From Flaveria trinervia (taxonomy: Eukaryota > Streptophyta > Magnoliopsida > Asterales > Asteraceae): a stretch of DNA of 64,000 bases. The stretch is from contig CM046447.1 of NCBI GenBank assembly GCA_025506515.1, positions 83,402,037 to 83,466,036 on the forward strand, given 5' to 3'. Under the pieces are notes generated by a model. That model searched no databases. It was not told the origin of the DNA and saw only the letters and a list, made by a program, of their open reading frames with translations. Below are positions 10,440 through 22,949 of the stretch, piece after piece. The position numbers and the translations under genes were made by a program. Position 1 is the first letter of the stretch. Each line of letters begins with the position of its first letter.

Positions 10440-13400
10440 AGGATTATTCTTCATAGATAGCCCTTCAGGCGAGACTCCCTCGTCAATATTAATTTCAAGG
10501 TTGCCAGCCTCATCAAAACTATCAATATTGGAACTAAGCGGTAGTTGACACACCAGCCTCACCAATAGTTTATGTAGCTTTAACCCTCTCTTTATACATT
10601 GTTGATTTTTTAAAAAAAGATGATGATAGTACCAGATAAATTTTCATTTTTTGTTTTATAATTTCTTTAGAAGGGAAATTTTCTTTGTAGAATGTTTACA
10701 TAGAAAATAAATTGTTTTGTTTTCAAGAGATCATAACTTATAACCCTTTTTTAAATTTGATATCCAATTAAAACAAATTTATTTGCACAATTATAATCTC
10801 ATAGGGGATTTTCCTCTTAAAATTGATGAAAGGGTCATGTTGATTAAGTAGGTCATTCTTAGAGCACATTTGAACCAAAAACTGAGGGGAACTCCCCTTA
10901 GGACGATAATGCACGAGCTGCATTTAATAATGTTTATGTTTTCTTTTAGTAAATTTATTTTATTATAGAGTATTTATTCAAGAAGTTTTATGTAAAATTT
11001 CTTGACTTAAAAAATGTTGAAACTTGATTATTAACAATATAGTGCTATATCACTTGGAAAATTTTAATATTTTTATCAAACTGATTTTTGACTAACTAAT
11101 AAAATTTAACAATACCATTAAATAACTTATCTCTTGTTTTTAAGGTAAAAACACAAAACTGCTGCTAGCGTAATCACCAACAACAGTAAAAAAGTACAAA
11201 CAACCTTTTTTGTTTGTTACCTTGTAATGACCCCACAAATGTATATAGATTAGCTTACCAACATATTTGGACACATGATCACTCAAAAGTAAGAGAACCC
11301 TAGTCTATTTGGCTAAATGACAAGTTTCACAAGGCTAGGATTCCCTATATATAAATTAAAATATAGAGCGGAGTGACTTAATCTGGCATGCCACATGTTT
11401 ACATTACTAAAACTATTAAAACACACCTTCATAGATCGTTTGTTCTTTTCAAAGAAAAAAAATACCGAGCATCACTTTCTCTACTAGTCAAAAGTATTTT
11501 CTTATGATCTCAAATCCTGGACATAACAATTTTTTTCATTAAACTAAACCTCTAGCTAATTATCTTTAGCTAGTTTATAGACAAACATGAGATTCACACC
11601 ATAACCAGACACAACAATACTTTAGACAACATAAAATTGTTTGTAACTTTTAAATCACCTATCTTAGTCATTTTTGGATGTGTTTCATTTAGGTGATTTA
11701 CAATTATGATAAAGTTTGAAACTTATAGGTTCAATGCAGGGGATCAATGTAACAGATTTATAAGATTAGAGATAAACAATAACACTTAACAGATCAAATA
11801 AAAAACTAATTAATGAAACAGTAAACACAAGTAAAAACACAATAAGAACACAAGTAGATTATTTTCAAAAATAATTTATATTACTCTCAAGTATTTTACA
11901 AATGTTACAAAGCTTAGTCCTAAAGACTGGTACCTAAGATACTTTATACTAAATCATACAACTGGCCATATTTTGAAGGCCAGCTGAAACACTAATCTAG
12001 ATAACAAAAAGAATGTAAAGTCAAAAGGCAGATTGTCTTTTGAGTAATGACTATGACTTATCATAACTCATATTCTTATCTATTACAAAAAGCATAAAAG
12101 TACAAAGTAGAAAGTTATAGACACTAAGACCTTAATCTATAGTTGACAAAAGTATGAACATATTCTCAACTTGTATGAGTTAGTGAGTATTCAAATATGA
12201 TAGCGAAAAGTAGTTCAGCTTTTGTTAAAAGCATGTTAGAGAAAGCATGTCTTCTCTGTCTTCAAAAATGATTATTCTTTTGGCTCTATAAAAAAATTGG
12301 CTTAAAGATTCGGAAGACTTCATCTTTGGTTTCTAAAGAAATGGTCTTTTGGCTTTGAAAAATTTGATACTTAGTGAATTTCATTGAGTTGTATCAAATC
12401 TTTCAAAGTAACTTTCTCTGTACTTCAGTATGCATGCTGAGAAAACTTTGGCTGTATCAGTCTCTAAATATAACTCTTATAGAAACATTTATACACTTAA
12501 TAAGATCCATATATGTTTTTACCATGTATTGGTTTGATCCTAAATTAACCACCCAACAATTGATAAATCATCCCAAAAAATAAAATTAGCGTTAAAACAT
12601 CTAGTTTAAAATGAAAAATGGTTAAACTACAAACTACCTTACCTTTAACTCCTAAACTTTGAGGATCAGATCCCTGTTTGTCATTGATAAGGCTCGTTAT
12701 TTTAGTAGTTTGTTTAAGAGTGAAGGATAAAGAGAAGGCAGACAAAGAACTAGACTTGTTAGAACAACAAATAGAGTTATTTGAATTTACCTCATATTAG
12801 ATGGTTTTGTTATTTCTTTTCTGATAGTTAAGTGGGTAGCCAACTAATTCATAACACCGTGTGTCCCGACATATTGTAATGATTGCATTTCAAAATTGGA
12901 TTAGGTTCCTTTCCTAACTTTCTTTTTGAAAATTTTAGATTTATGTTTTAAGTAAAAGCTATGTTTCAATTGCCTTAAGATGATTAGCGTCCTAAATAAC
13001 AAACTTGCCCTAATAGGTTTGTACATGTCATCAAGCCCCATAAAGAGTTACATTAACGTTATTAGGTGATTAAAGTCATGAATTACTTGCATGCTTGACA
13101 AGTGAACGAAGGTAACTGAATGATGACATAAAATTGTTTTCACATAATAAAATTCAAGACAATACTACCATGTTGACTAGGAGTATTTATTTTTTAATAA
13201 AGATTAAAACACCACAAACTCATCCATCTTATCCTAAGTTTCTTTCAAATCTATACACGGTTCAAACGCAAGTTTGGAAAAAACTTGACCAATATAACTC
13301 ATCAAAAATAGATTGTAAAATTCAGGATAGTAAAATTGAGTTGCACCTATCCTGTTGTTCGGCAAGTGACAGATCATTAGTGTATTCAACAAAGGTTTTA

Positions 13401-13530
13401 AAATTCATTACTTCAAGAGCTAATTTCATTGAACTAGTCGGATAGAATAGTGTTCCATTCATCTTAATTATATGGTTACAATAGTTAAAGTGTTTGAATC
13501 ATTTCCATGAAGGTAAAGTGGATTACTGAC
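10440..13530 (-). pseudogene. Copia gag-protease-integrase remnant
   Basis: Minus-strand reading from the right gives copia proteins in order. The copia-like N-terminal domain is NPLYLHGNDSNTLTIVTI (about 13520-13465). The gag core includes VFSKLAFEPCIDLKET (about 13270) and MGLDDMYKPIRASLL (about 13020). A zinc knuckle CNHYNMSGHT with one Cys changed to Tyr is followed by YELVGYPLNYQKRNN (about 12890-12800). Protease-region text GVNLMFVYKLAKDN lies near 11580, and a GAG-pre-integrase WHARLSH near 11400. CETCHLAK, VTNKKGCLYFFTVV and LLNAARAL (about 11335-10920) mark integrase. The catalytic DDE residues are mostly lost and stops are common. Its RT half is at 1780-300, beyond the Harbinger insertion. 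A segment at about 11735-12545 interrupts the protease part. Confidence 0.85.
11735..12545. mobile_element. LTR-like insert in the protease region of the copia remnant
   Basis: The copia gag/protease similarity stops near 12560 and resumes near 11730, leaving about 0.8 kb without coding similarity. The insert begins TGCAGGGGATCAATG, comparable with the Sirevirus LTR start TGCAGGATTGG at 48394, and contains ACTTCAG and GATTCGGAAGAC words like those LTRs. A partner copy and a clean target duplication were not found, so the limits are approximate and solo-LTR status is inference. Confidence 0.35.
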
Positions 13531-13533
13531 ATG

Positions 13534-14169
13534 GGCGGACCTAAGAAGGGAGAGGAGGGGTCAACCGACCCCGCAGATTTTCCCCCTTATGTATAATGTG
13601 TATTGACGATTTTTTATTGACCCCGTATATTTTTTTAATATTGGTCACTATAAAACATTTTACGACCCCTAAACCCTATATTTATTGGAATGTTTAACCC
13701 ACTAAAAATTAAAATAATAGTTCACTTAGTTAAGAAAAGTAATATCAAAATAATCATCAATAGTCTATGTTGTATAAAATTTCTAAGCTCATTTATTTAA
13801 CTAAACACTTAACACATATTTCATTAATCTATTAACATTCTTTAGTTATCTTTAATTTTTTTAGAAGAATATCTTAAACAATGTTTGCATTTGCTATATT
13901 TTTAAGAGAAAGACATATTTAAGAAGGTTTCGATTGATAATATATTGGATACTTTTTAAAAGATGAAGCTACGTAAACAAGTATAAAGTTCATATGTTTG
14001 TTTTCTAATGAAATCGTATTTTTGTCAAATGTCTTATAATATAATTGTAATGTTTTTTGTATGCCTGACCTGACCCAAACCAAAAATTCAACATTGAGTT
14101 GAGATATAAACGTCTATTCGAAAACTGAAAAAAACCGACCCTGGAAAAAAAATTTCTGGGTCCGCCCCT
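13534..14169. mobile_element. MITE-like element with GGGCGGACC ends
   Basis: About 0.64 kb bounded by GGGCGGACCT on the left and GGGTCCGCCCC on the right, which are inverted repeats. The same flank, gattactgacatg, occurs at 13521-13533 and 14170-14182. The repeated flank proves a target duplication. Depending on where the element is taken to end, it is 8 to 13 bp, so hAT (8 bp) or Mutator-like (9-11 bp) are both possible. It sits at the very start of the minus-strand copia gag. There is no coding sequence. Confidence 0.75.
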
Positions 14170-14182
14170 GATTACTGACATG

Positions 14183-14374
14183 CAACTTACTTATTACTAA
14201 TTTAATACTAACCAAGCACTAGAACTCAATCGAACCACTCATCATTAGTAGAATTCACAAACTATAAATATTTTTGGAAATTTATAGATAGTATTAATAC
14301 GGTTATTAATATTTATTTAATAAATTAATGTGTTGAATGAAAATTAATGTGGTTAATGATATTAGGAATTAATT
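14183..14374. other. AT-rich spacer
   Basis: Short AT-rich stretch between the MITE and the LTR-like region. It probably holds the leader of the minus-strand copia remnant; no feature is recognisable. Confidence 0.3.
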
Positions 14375-15470
14375 GTGTGGGAAGTCGTCCCACATTGGAG
14401 AAGAGAAAGAATATAAAATAGTTTATATTCTATAACCTTTTGTCTATATTGTTTCCTAAGGTGTCACACTAAGTGGATTCGCGAAGGGTGCGATCGCACT
14501 CGCACTCGCACACGCGCGCGGCGTGGGCATGTGGGTGCAATGTGGCGCTTTGATGGCGCACTTTGCATTGAGAGCCGCCTTAGTATTTTTGAAGGTTGTT
14601 TCGATGGCATGGTCAGGAGCGACTGACCTTGATATGAGGTTCGAGTTGTGACTCGTAACACTTTCCGTTACACGTTGACCGAAACCGATGACTGTTACTG
14701 ACGAATTAAATGAGCAGTTACGATTTCGGATTAATGACTGAGTAATGGCTGGGTGGCTGTTATGATTCGAATTCCACTGTAAATACTGAGTGTGGCTCAG
14801 TAGAAAGATACACAAAAAAAAAACAACTCGAAACCTGCAGAAAATCAGGTTGTCTATCTCTCTGGATTCTCTTCTTCAAACAAGTTCGGGTTCTAGATCA
14901 ACCCCGTCAGTACAAACTACTTCGGTTGTTGTACCCTGGGAAACAAAACGAGTTCTCTTGGGAGGCTCGGAATTTGTTTTAAGCGTCCCGTGTTGAACAC
15001 GATCCTCAGCTTTTACATTTCTGTTTCTTCTTTTTCTGTTATTGTCCACTGTAAAAGAATTGATAATTGTTTATTTATGTTCTCTTGTATTGATTATATT
15101 AATAAAATTGTTTCAATGCTTATTTTATATGAACGGTCTCCTACGAACTTAAAAACAAATTTTAAAAACACCGTTCATATATTAATCTATGTTTTTAAAA
15201 GGCTAATTTTAGTTATATTGATTATGTTTTCTTATTTACGAGTGATCTTCAAAGTTGAACTTAGAATATCTAGCGTTGAATTCTGAAAGTAGCTTAAATT
15301 TTTTTTTTCAAATTCGTTTGTGGTTATAACTGTTTCGCTTTCTTATTCATAAGTGATCTTCAAAGTTGGACTTAGAGCATCTCTTGTTGAATTTTTAGAA
15401 TTGTGAAAATAGTTTTAATTTACTTGTCAATTTTGATAGTTATTTCAATTTATTAGAAATTGTTCTAACT
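14375..15470 (+). mobile_element. Probable 5' LTR and leader of the plus-strand copia element
   Basis: The block starts with TGTGGGAAGTCGTCCCACA, an inverted repeat often seen near the start of plant copia LTRs. It is followed by a GC-richer segment (14465-14700), a leader with GGAGGCTCGGAATTTG and CGTGTTGAACACGATCC, and an AT-rich part just before a copia gag start at 15500. Two imperfect direct repeats (about 15231-15293 and 15342-15412) share AGTGATCTTCAAAGTTG. No second LTR copy is in the window and no standard primer site was recognised, so the limits are uncertain. Confidence 0.45.
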
Positions 15471-16296
15471 TAAATTGTTTTTTTCAAATCAGCAACAACA
15501 TGTCTTCAAGTGCTATGAGTTCCTCTTTATCAACCCCTTTAGTTGCGACCAATGTGGAGCGACCACTATGGCAAACCATGCTGAGAAACCCGAAAAGTTT
15601 ACGGGTGTCCATTTTAAAAGATGGCAACAAAAGATATTTTTCTACTTGACAACCTTGAACTTAGCACAGTTCTTGGAGAAAACTACTCCCCTACCTAAAG
15701 AAGGGGATGATGCTCAAGCCTTGAGTGCCATTGATGCTTGGAAGCATTCGGAATTTTTTTGTCGCAATTACGTTTTGAATGGTCTTTGTGATTCATTGTA
15801 TAACGTGTATTGCAACATAAAGACTGCCAAAGAATTATGGGAGTCTTTAGACAAGAAGTATAAAACCGAGGATGCCGGTAGCAAGAAATTCATTGTGGCT
15901 TGGTTCTTGAATTTTAAAATGGTTGATAACAAGACTATGATTAGCCAAATTCAAGAATTACAAGTTATACTTCATGAAATTCATGCTAAGGGGATGCCTC
16001 TAAATGACACCTTCCAAGTTACAGCCATGATTGAAAAGTTGCCTCCAAGTTGGATAGAGTTTAAGACTACCTTAAGCTCAAACAAAAGGAGATGACTGTG
16101 GATGAACTTATTGTTCGTCTTCGAATTGAAGAGACAACAAAATGGCTCAAAAAGGCACCTGTTTGGAACCGATGGCAAAGGAAAATATGGTTGAACATGG
16201 ACAATCGTCAGGGGTTATCAAGGTAAAGGGAAAAAGGCAATTAGGAAACCAAAGGTAAACCTTGGACCAAAGAAAGGAGTTGTGAAAAAAAACCTC

Positions 16297-17052
16297 TGTT
16301 AGGATCAGTGATCTAAGTTTGATTGATTAGAGTAGATTGCAGTGGAATTCGAACAATGAATTAGACAATTTAGTAAGAACTCAATTGATATTCCATGGAA
16401 TAGTACACAGTTATAGAGAGAGAGAGAGAATTCTGCAAAAAGAATGTTTCATTCAAATGCTTTCGTGGTGGTAAAGTCACACATTACAATTAGGTCAACA
16501 TTCCTTAATAAGGAATGTGACGTCTGCTGATGTCACTTGATAGTGACATGTAACAAAATTATACAAACAACTGAAACTATGCAAACTACTGAGAAAGTTC
16601 TCAACAACTGATCACATCTCAGAGAATGCTAAGTATAAAACTACTGAACTAAAACTACTGAAAGGTAAATTACAAGTACTGAAAAGGAAAACCATCATAA
16701 CTACTGAAGTTAATACTTCAGCTGTAATGACAACTACTGATCACTCTGGTCTTCAGTCTTTGTCTTCAGTCTTTGTTCTTCAGACTTTTATTTCAGACTT
16801 TGTCTTTAGTACTTCACTTCAGACTTTGTCTTCAGTACTTTACTTTTAGACTTTGTCTTTAGTACTTTACTTTCGGACTTTGTCTTCAGTAGAAATCTTC
16901 AGATCTTGTCTTCAGACTTTGTCTTCAGACTTTGTCTTCAGACCTTGTAATCAGCTGATGTCTTCAGCTGTTGTGATCTTCTTCAGCAGTTGTAATGTCT
17001 GTGGGACTTGGAGGTTTTTCTGATCAGGCTCATTGGTTCTTTTGGTCCAAAA
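16297..17052 (-). repeat. 3' LTR of Sirevirus 1
   Basis: 756 bp copy of 27663-28428 with scattered substitutions and small length differences in the CTTCAG repeat zone (about 16740-16960). Its element-side first bases read TT instead of TG (ggtccaaaa against ggtccaaca on the plus strand), a point change at a residue normally needed for integration. The polypurine tract follows on the plus strand as aactcccccgg (17053-17063). Confidence 0.9.
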
Positions 17053-17099
17053 AACTCCCCCGGAACCAATGTAGCCAAAACCTCTAAGTTTATTGATGA

Positions 17100-20000
17100 T
17101 CCCACTTATTCTTTGGCAGAAACACCCTCTTGATCAGCTTCAGAGGTAATCATGTAAGCACAGGCCGAGAAAAGGTTTCTGATCTTTTGATTGGCTAAGT
17201 GTGGAAGGGAACTCTGTCTTGGGGAAACTGGACACAGAGTCTTGTCCCAACCATGAAACCTATTTCCCATTGATGAGTCTGTAAGACTCTCTTGCATTGG
17301 CCTCAAGGAGAACAACTTGTTCCTCCTTGGTGAGTTCTTCTGCTTCTCCCTCAAAGAAGAACTCAGGGCCATAATATTCAGACAGATACCTTACAGTCTT
17401 CCCATTCTTCAACTCAACAGTTGTGATCTCTCTGTATGCAAATTCATCTGGATGAGAGCCTTCTAGCAACAACTGGAGTTCACTCTTTTGAAGATCTTCA
17501 AGTCTCTTTTATAACAGCCCCTTCTTGATCATTTTGTTCTCAAGTATAGATTGAGGGGTTGCTTTTGAGTTTTGTGCTCTCTTGAATTCTTCTATAATCT
17601 CCCAGGGTGAGACTACCATAGCCAACATAATTGCAGCATTCAAAGTCTTTTTCACTTGGCCATGATATCTACTTGGTATGTTTCTCTTGTGTATTCTGGA
17701 ACTTACCCTGGGGTCTGGCCAAATCCTCACTCTTTCTCTTTGATGTTGGAATGTATGCCTAAGAGTGTACAGCCTCAGAGCTTGTTTCTTCATTGCTTGA
17801 ATGGATGAGGACTGAGGGAAGTCCTTGTCAACCATTTTGAGAAATTGCTCATCATGCTGCTTCTGCTGTTCTACTTCTTCAATCTTCACTTTCACCATTT
17901 GCATTTGCAAGTCAGGTGTGATCATCTATTGACTTCTCGGCTCAGGTGCTTTAAGTTTGAGAACAAAGATATTGGCAGACTGTCTTCATTCTCATCCTCT
18001 TCTTCTTCTTCTTCTACCCTCAACACCCTTCTCCTCCTTCTGGGTGCATCACGGGTGTGGTTTGAGGTAATGGAATTGGTTTTGTGGGTTGAGTTATGAG
18101 TGGTTTTGGTTTAGGGATAGGGTTGGTAGATTTGGAGTTGGTTTTTATGAGTTGGAGTTTGGGAAGGCTGATCTAGCATTTTTGTGGTAAGTTTGGCTTT
18201 GGAGAGCTTGGCCATATCAGTTCTCTTCCCAACACCTGCCTCATCCAATGCTTCTATAATTAACCCCTTATTGAATGCTTCAGAAGAACAGATTTGGTGG
18301 TTATTGCCAGATACTGTCTCTGGTCCATGATTTGATCTCAATCAATGATCTTCCCAAGTATTTTGCAATAAATCTAATCATTATCTCCAACCTTTCCCTA
18401 TCCATCACACTGTAACTAGCCCATCTTTCTTGTATTTCCTTAACTTCCAGCCTTCTGATCTCAGTGTCTAAAGTGGTGTATCAAAGCCCTGTCTAAAGAG
18501 TTGGTCTATTATTCTATCCATAGATCTGGTGAGCTTCATCAGCTTCTTTAACCAGATCTTCTAAGGATTTGTCTCCAACAGGCTCTTGTGTTTCAGCACT
18601 TTTCTTCCTTTTATAAGTGATCAATTATTTCTCTTTCTCTAGTCCTTTTCTTTCTTGTTGTTTCTCATCGACCACTCTCTTTCTCTTTTTTCTTTTACTG
18701 CCTTAGACTCCTCCTTTTTGGGTGCATTGGGTTCAGGGGTTTGAATGGCAGAAAGTGACTTTTGCACAGCATCATCAACAAGTGTTTGGAGATTTGAGGA
18801 GATCCTCTCATCAATGGCTTATGCACAATCTTGGTGATGATGGGAATGATAAGAGGTAAGGAGTTTGTAAAGGTAGCAACCATCTGCTCAGAGGGGTTCT
18901 GTCCCTGAGAGGTGGTGCCAAAGGTAGTGGCTGGGGGCTTAGTTAAGTGTATTGGCTGTGTGTTTGGGTGACCTTCATATGAAGGTGCCATTTGTGGGTT
19001 TATTGGGGCAGATGGACTTGGATCCTAAGACATTTTGGCTAGCAGTTCTTTGAGTCTGCTTACCTCAGTCTCTAGGAATGTGTTATGGGCTAAGACATCA
19101 AAGAAAAAGCCCAGGTCATCATCAGTCTTTGTTGAATCACCTGACCTCCTGATTGAATCAGGATGTACATGCCCTGAGTGTAGATCAGTATATGCATGTG
19201 CCCCTTGTTCTTGGTTCTGGGGACTTCCTACCTCTGGACTTGTCCTTCATTGGCAGTTTCCTCTGGTGAGGTCTTATATATGTTACCCACTTCATCCTGT
19301 TCATTTGTTGAATCAGTAGAAGTGGCAGCCTGACCAGATGTTCTAACCTCCTCTTCTACACTTGGAGATTGAACATTATAACCCCTATGCTATGGGTTAT
19401 CAGCAGCATTTTGGTCCTCCCCCTTAATCGTTGAGGTATTCCCAATGTTAATTGGTTTCTGGGGAGGGGGTGAGGAATGCAGCTAACTCAGCACTTTAGC
19501 AACTATAAGGGTTGGGCTTTGAGGGGCGGTTGCATTTGGAGTTTTGTCAAAAGCAGATTGCACCTGGGGTGAGAGATGCTCTTCAATGGTAACCTTCTTA
19601 ACTGAGATAGGTTCCAGTAATGTGGTATCCCCAAAATTGGTTGCAACAGGATCCTGTGGAGAGGATACCTGTGCGGTTTCAGCTGGCTGAGTCTCTGACA
19701 TGACTGGGGGTTAGAACTAGTATGTGTTTCCTGTATTGGTGGTACAGGGGCATCCGCAGGGGACTCATCTCCCTGAGTAGCCTGTTTGGGCTTTTGAGGG
19801 TTGGGTTTGGTGGGGACTTTGGATCTGGAGGTGGAGGCGTGGGATCTCTCTGCTTGGGTTTGAGCAGCCGGGCAGCCCCTTTGAGAGTAGGGTCAGAGTT
19901 ATGTCTGGAGTATACCTCAGCTAAAAAGCTGGAGCAGGGACTCCAAGACCAACAAGGTGGTCAGATTTTAATTGATTTAAAATTATGGCCATCAGAAACC

Positions 20001-20598
20001 TGGAATATAGTAGCCATCTGTTTGTCACAGGTTTCTGAGCCAGATCCTTTAGTTCCATAAACACTATCTCAGAAAAATTTAGATTTTATCGTTCAAAGAT
20101 AGAGTACAATACCTGTTACCATCTTGAGGACATCTGATCCCATGAAGATGTCTTTGGAGCAAGGCAGACATTCACCATGTGGAAGATAAGTCTTTCAGCA
20201 TCATGGAAGTGCTTTTTGAGAATGGTTGTAGCACTTTAGTCTCCTTCATACCCGTTGTTGATGAAAGACATATCAATGGTGCCTTTCGGGTATTCTATAA
20301 TACAGGTGGCATCATGCAAATTTAGGGTTTTGCGAATGATGTCAGGGGTGATTACCACCTGTTTCTGGTTAACCAACGACCGGAGAGTGATTTGGCTATC
20401 ATTTTCACCAGTTGTTACAGAGACGTTGGTCCAGAATTGGTTTAAGGAATCGGGGTATATGGTAGGATTCAAAAGAAAGGCGGTTCTGTATTGGGAATCC
20501 ACCATAAGATCGATGGCATTATCAAATTTGGTCCAAAAGGCCGATTTCGAGAGGTAGGCAACATAGTTGTGTCTGGGTTTGAGTTTCATGGTCGCCAT
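17100..20598 (-). pseudogene. Env-position 3' ORF of Sirevirus 1
   Basis: Downstream of RNase H a separate frame starts at 20598 (MATMKLKPRHNYVAYLSKSA). It runs 120 residues, including NPTIYPDSLNQFW, VVITPDIIRKTLNLHDA and NNGYEGD, then continues as broken Pro/Ser-rich and charged pieces. One (17925-17509) looks coiled-coil-like, with LQMQMVKVKIEEVEQQ. Sireviruses often carry an ORF here that has been called envelope-like, of unproven function. The same ORF family occurs in Sirevirus 2 (start at 39413, MALNPQHNQVALLDSS). No clear signal peptide or membrane segment was seen in the readable part. Confidence 0.65.
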
Positions 20599-20699
20599 TG
20601 TTGAAAGAGAGAAGGATAGAAAACGGCTATGAAACGTTCGACTATAAGGGCAGGTATTTATAGGTTAAGAAAAAGGCTGAAAAGAAAACGACTGAAAGT

Positions 20700-21130
20700 G
20701 TTGGTGTTCTCATCAGTTGTATGAAAACAACTGAAGACATGGTGTTAACTATCAGACATTTGAAACAACTGAAGACTTGGTTTTGGTCATTAGTAGTTAT
20801 GAAACTACTGAAAACCTTGGTTTTGTCTTCAGGTGTAGGAAACAACTGAGAACTTGGTGTTAGTCATCAGTAGTTATGAAACTACTGAAGACATGGTTTT
20901 GTCATCAGCTGTTTACGGTGAAACAGTAGTTTGTGGAACAACTGAAGAGAAAATTCTCAGCAGTAGTTTTCATCAATTCGTAGCTTTTCAGCTGTTTCAT
21001 ACTGTCCTCAACACTTACTCATCAGACTTTTTAGCTGTTTTCAATTGTTTCATAGGACATCAGTACTTATATGTTTTTACTGACATCAGTAGTTATAAAT
21101 GCATCAGTTTTTTTAACAGAATCAGTACAT
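20700..21130. repeat. Palindrome array between pol and the 3' ORF of Sirevirus 1
   Basis: Short imperfect inverted repeats of the type CAGTAGTTATGAAACTACTG recur at roughly 40-60 bp spacing (for example near 20792, 20868 and 20708), many followed by AAGAC. Towards 21130 the words loosen to ATCAGTAGTT and ATCAGTACTT. The same words occur in the LTRs and in the gag linker of this element. Confidence 0.7.
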
Positions 21131-21179
21131 ATTTGTGACATGTTTACTAATGGTCATCAGTACTTGTTTACTGAGATCA

Positions 21180-22700
21180 TCAGTAGTTGTCACCTGTTCT
21201 AGTTGCAGCATACCAAGCCTTAACACAAGGTTATGGAAAGTTGAACTGTCCAAAGGCTTAGTAAATATATCTGCAAGCTCATCAGCACTTGGCACAAACT
21301 TTGGATCAATCAGACCTTTTTCAAAACAATCCTAATAAAATGGTGTCTGATCTCTATATGTTTGGTCCTAGAATGCTGGACTGGATTCTTGACAATACAC
21401 AGAGCTGAAGCACTATCCATTAACAATGGAGTTTTAGTCTCTGTAATGCCATAATCCAATAATTGGTTCTGAATCCAGAGTACCTGAGATGTACAACTTG
21501 TAGCAGCAATGTACTCTGCTTCAGCAGTGGATGTAGCAACAGATGTTTGTTTCTTACTCTGCCAAGAAATCAAACAGTTGCCTAGGAATTGACATCCACT
21601 AGAAGTTGACTTTCTGGTTAACTTACACCCTGCATAGTCATTATCAAAAAAGCAACTAATTTGCAAGAGTGTCCAGTGGAATACCAAAGACCTAGAGATT
21701 GTGTACCTTGCAGATATCTAAAGATCCTCTTGACTGCAATCAAATGATACTCTTTAGGAGCAGCCTGAAATCTAGCGCAAACACAAGTTGCAAACATAAT
21801 ATCTGGTCTAGAAGCGATTAAGTACATCAAGGACCCAATCATACATTTGTAAAGTGTTTCATCAACAGCTTTACCTTTCTGATCTACATCCAGTTGTGTG
21901 GTGTTGCACATGGGAGTAGAACAGGGCTTACAGTTTTGTAAATCAAACTTATTCAAAAGATTTTTTGTATATTTTGACTGATGAATGAAGGTTCCATCAG
22001 CCTTTTGTTTGATTTGCAAGCCTAGAAAGAACTGTAATTCTCCTATTGCACTCATTTCAAACTTTTGTTTCATAAAATTTGTGAAATCATCACACAACTG
22101 GGGATCAGAGGATGCAAAAATTATATCATCAACATAAATTTGAACAAGTAGCTTATACTGATCCACTTTCTAATAAACAAAGTTTTATCTATGGAGCCTC
22201 TAGTGAAATTATTTTGAAGAAGAAAATTTGAAAGTGTTTTATACTAGGATCTAGGAGCTTGCTTCAACCCATAAAGAGCCTTATCAAGTTTATACACCCA
22301 TCAGGATGTTTATTGTCCTCAAAACCTGGTGGTTGACACACATAAACCTCTTCTTCTATTTTTCCATACAAAAAAGCACTTTTGACATCCATTTGAAAAA
22401 CTTTAAGATTGTGGAATGCAGCATAGGCTAAGAACAATCTAATTGCCTCCAGTCTGGCTACAGGGGCAAAGGTTTCATCATAATCAATACCTTCTTCTTG
22501 TAAAAACCCCTGTACAACCAGTCTAGCCTTGTTCTTGACAATAAGCCCATTTTCATCACTTTTATTCCTAAACACCCACTTAGTGCCTATTGCATACTTA
22601 CCTGGGGGTAGAGGACCCAGTTCCCACACTTGCTGCTTTTTGAACTGAAGTAGCTCAAGCTGCATGGCTTCAACCCATCCATTGTCTCTTAAAGCAACAT
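21180..22700 (-). pseudogene. Sirevirus 1 reverse transcriptase and RNase H
   Basis: RT begins around NGWVEAMQLELLQFKKQQVW, with GTKWVFRNK, ARLVVQGFLQEEGIDYDETF and FQMDVKSAFLYGKIEEEVYV. After a frameshift near 22300 the catalytic IYVDDIIFASSD (near 22130) and LQFFLGLQI follow. RNase H has DYAGCKLTRKSTSSGCQFLG, STAEAEYIAATSC and LMDSASAL, with TKHIEIRHHFIR near the end. The last recognisable part (LADIFTKPLD) falls near 21250. Further frame changes occur near 22170 and 21650. It would copy the element RNA into cDNA. Confidence 0.9.
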
Positions 22701-22949
22701 GATAGTTCTTTGGCTCTAGCTGACTGATGAAGAGAGCATAGAAACAGAAGTTGGACAATTGACTTCTGGTTGAGACACCAACATTAATATCACCAATGAT
22801 TTGAGTCATGGGGTGATTCTTCAGCTCTTGGTACACTATAAGATCAGTGCAAGTGTTTGTAGCAGGTTCAGCAGCAACAGATGTTGATCCAGACTCTTGA
22901 AACCAAGTATGAGATGGCAATTCAAATGATGTAGAGGAGTCAGAAATTT

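Noticed and set aside
15981..16178. Antisense frame opposite the plus-strand copia gag
   Set aside because: Shadow of the gag reading; it has no independent support.
16740..16960. Evenly spaced CTTCAGACTTTGTCTTCAG repeats resembling an array
   Set aside because: They lie inside an LTR, are duplicated with it at 28085-28330, have no spacers of constant length, and the sequence is from a plant; not a CRISPR array.
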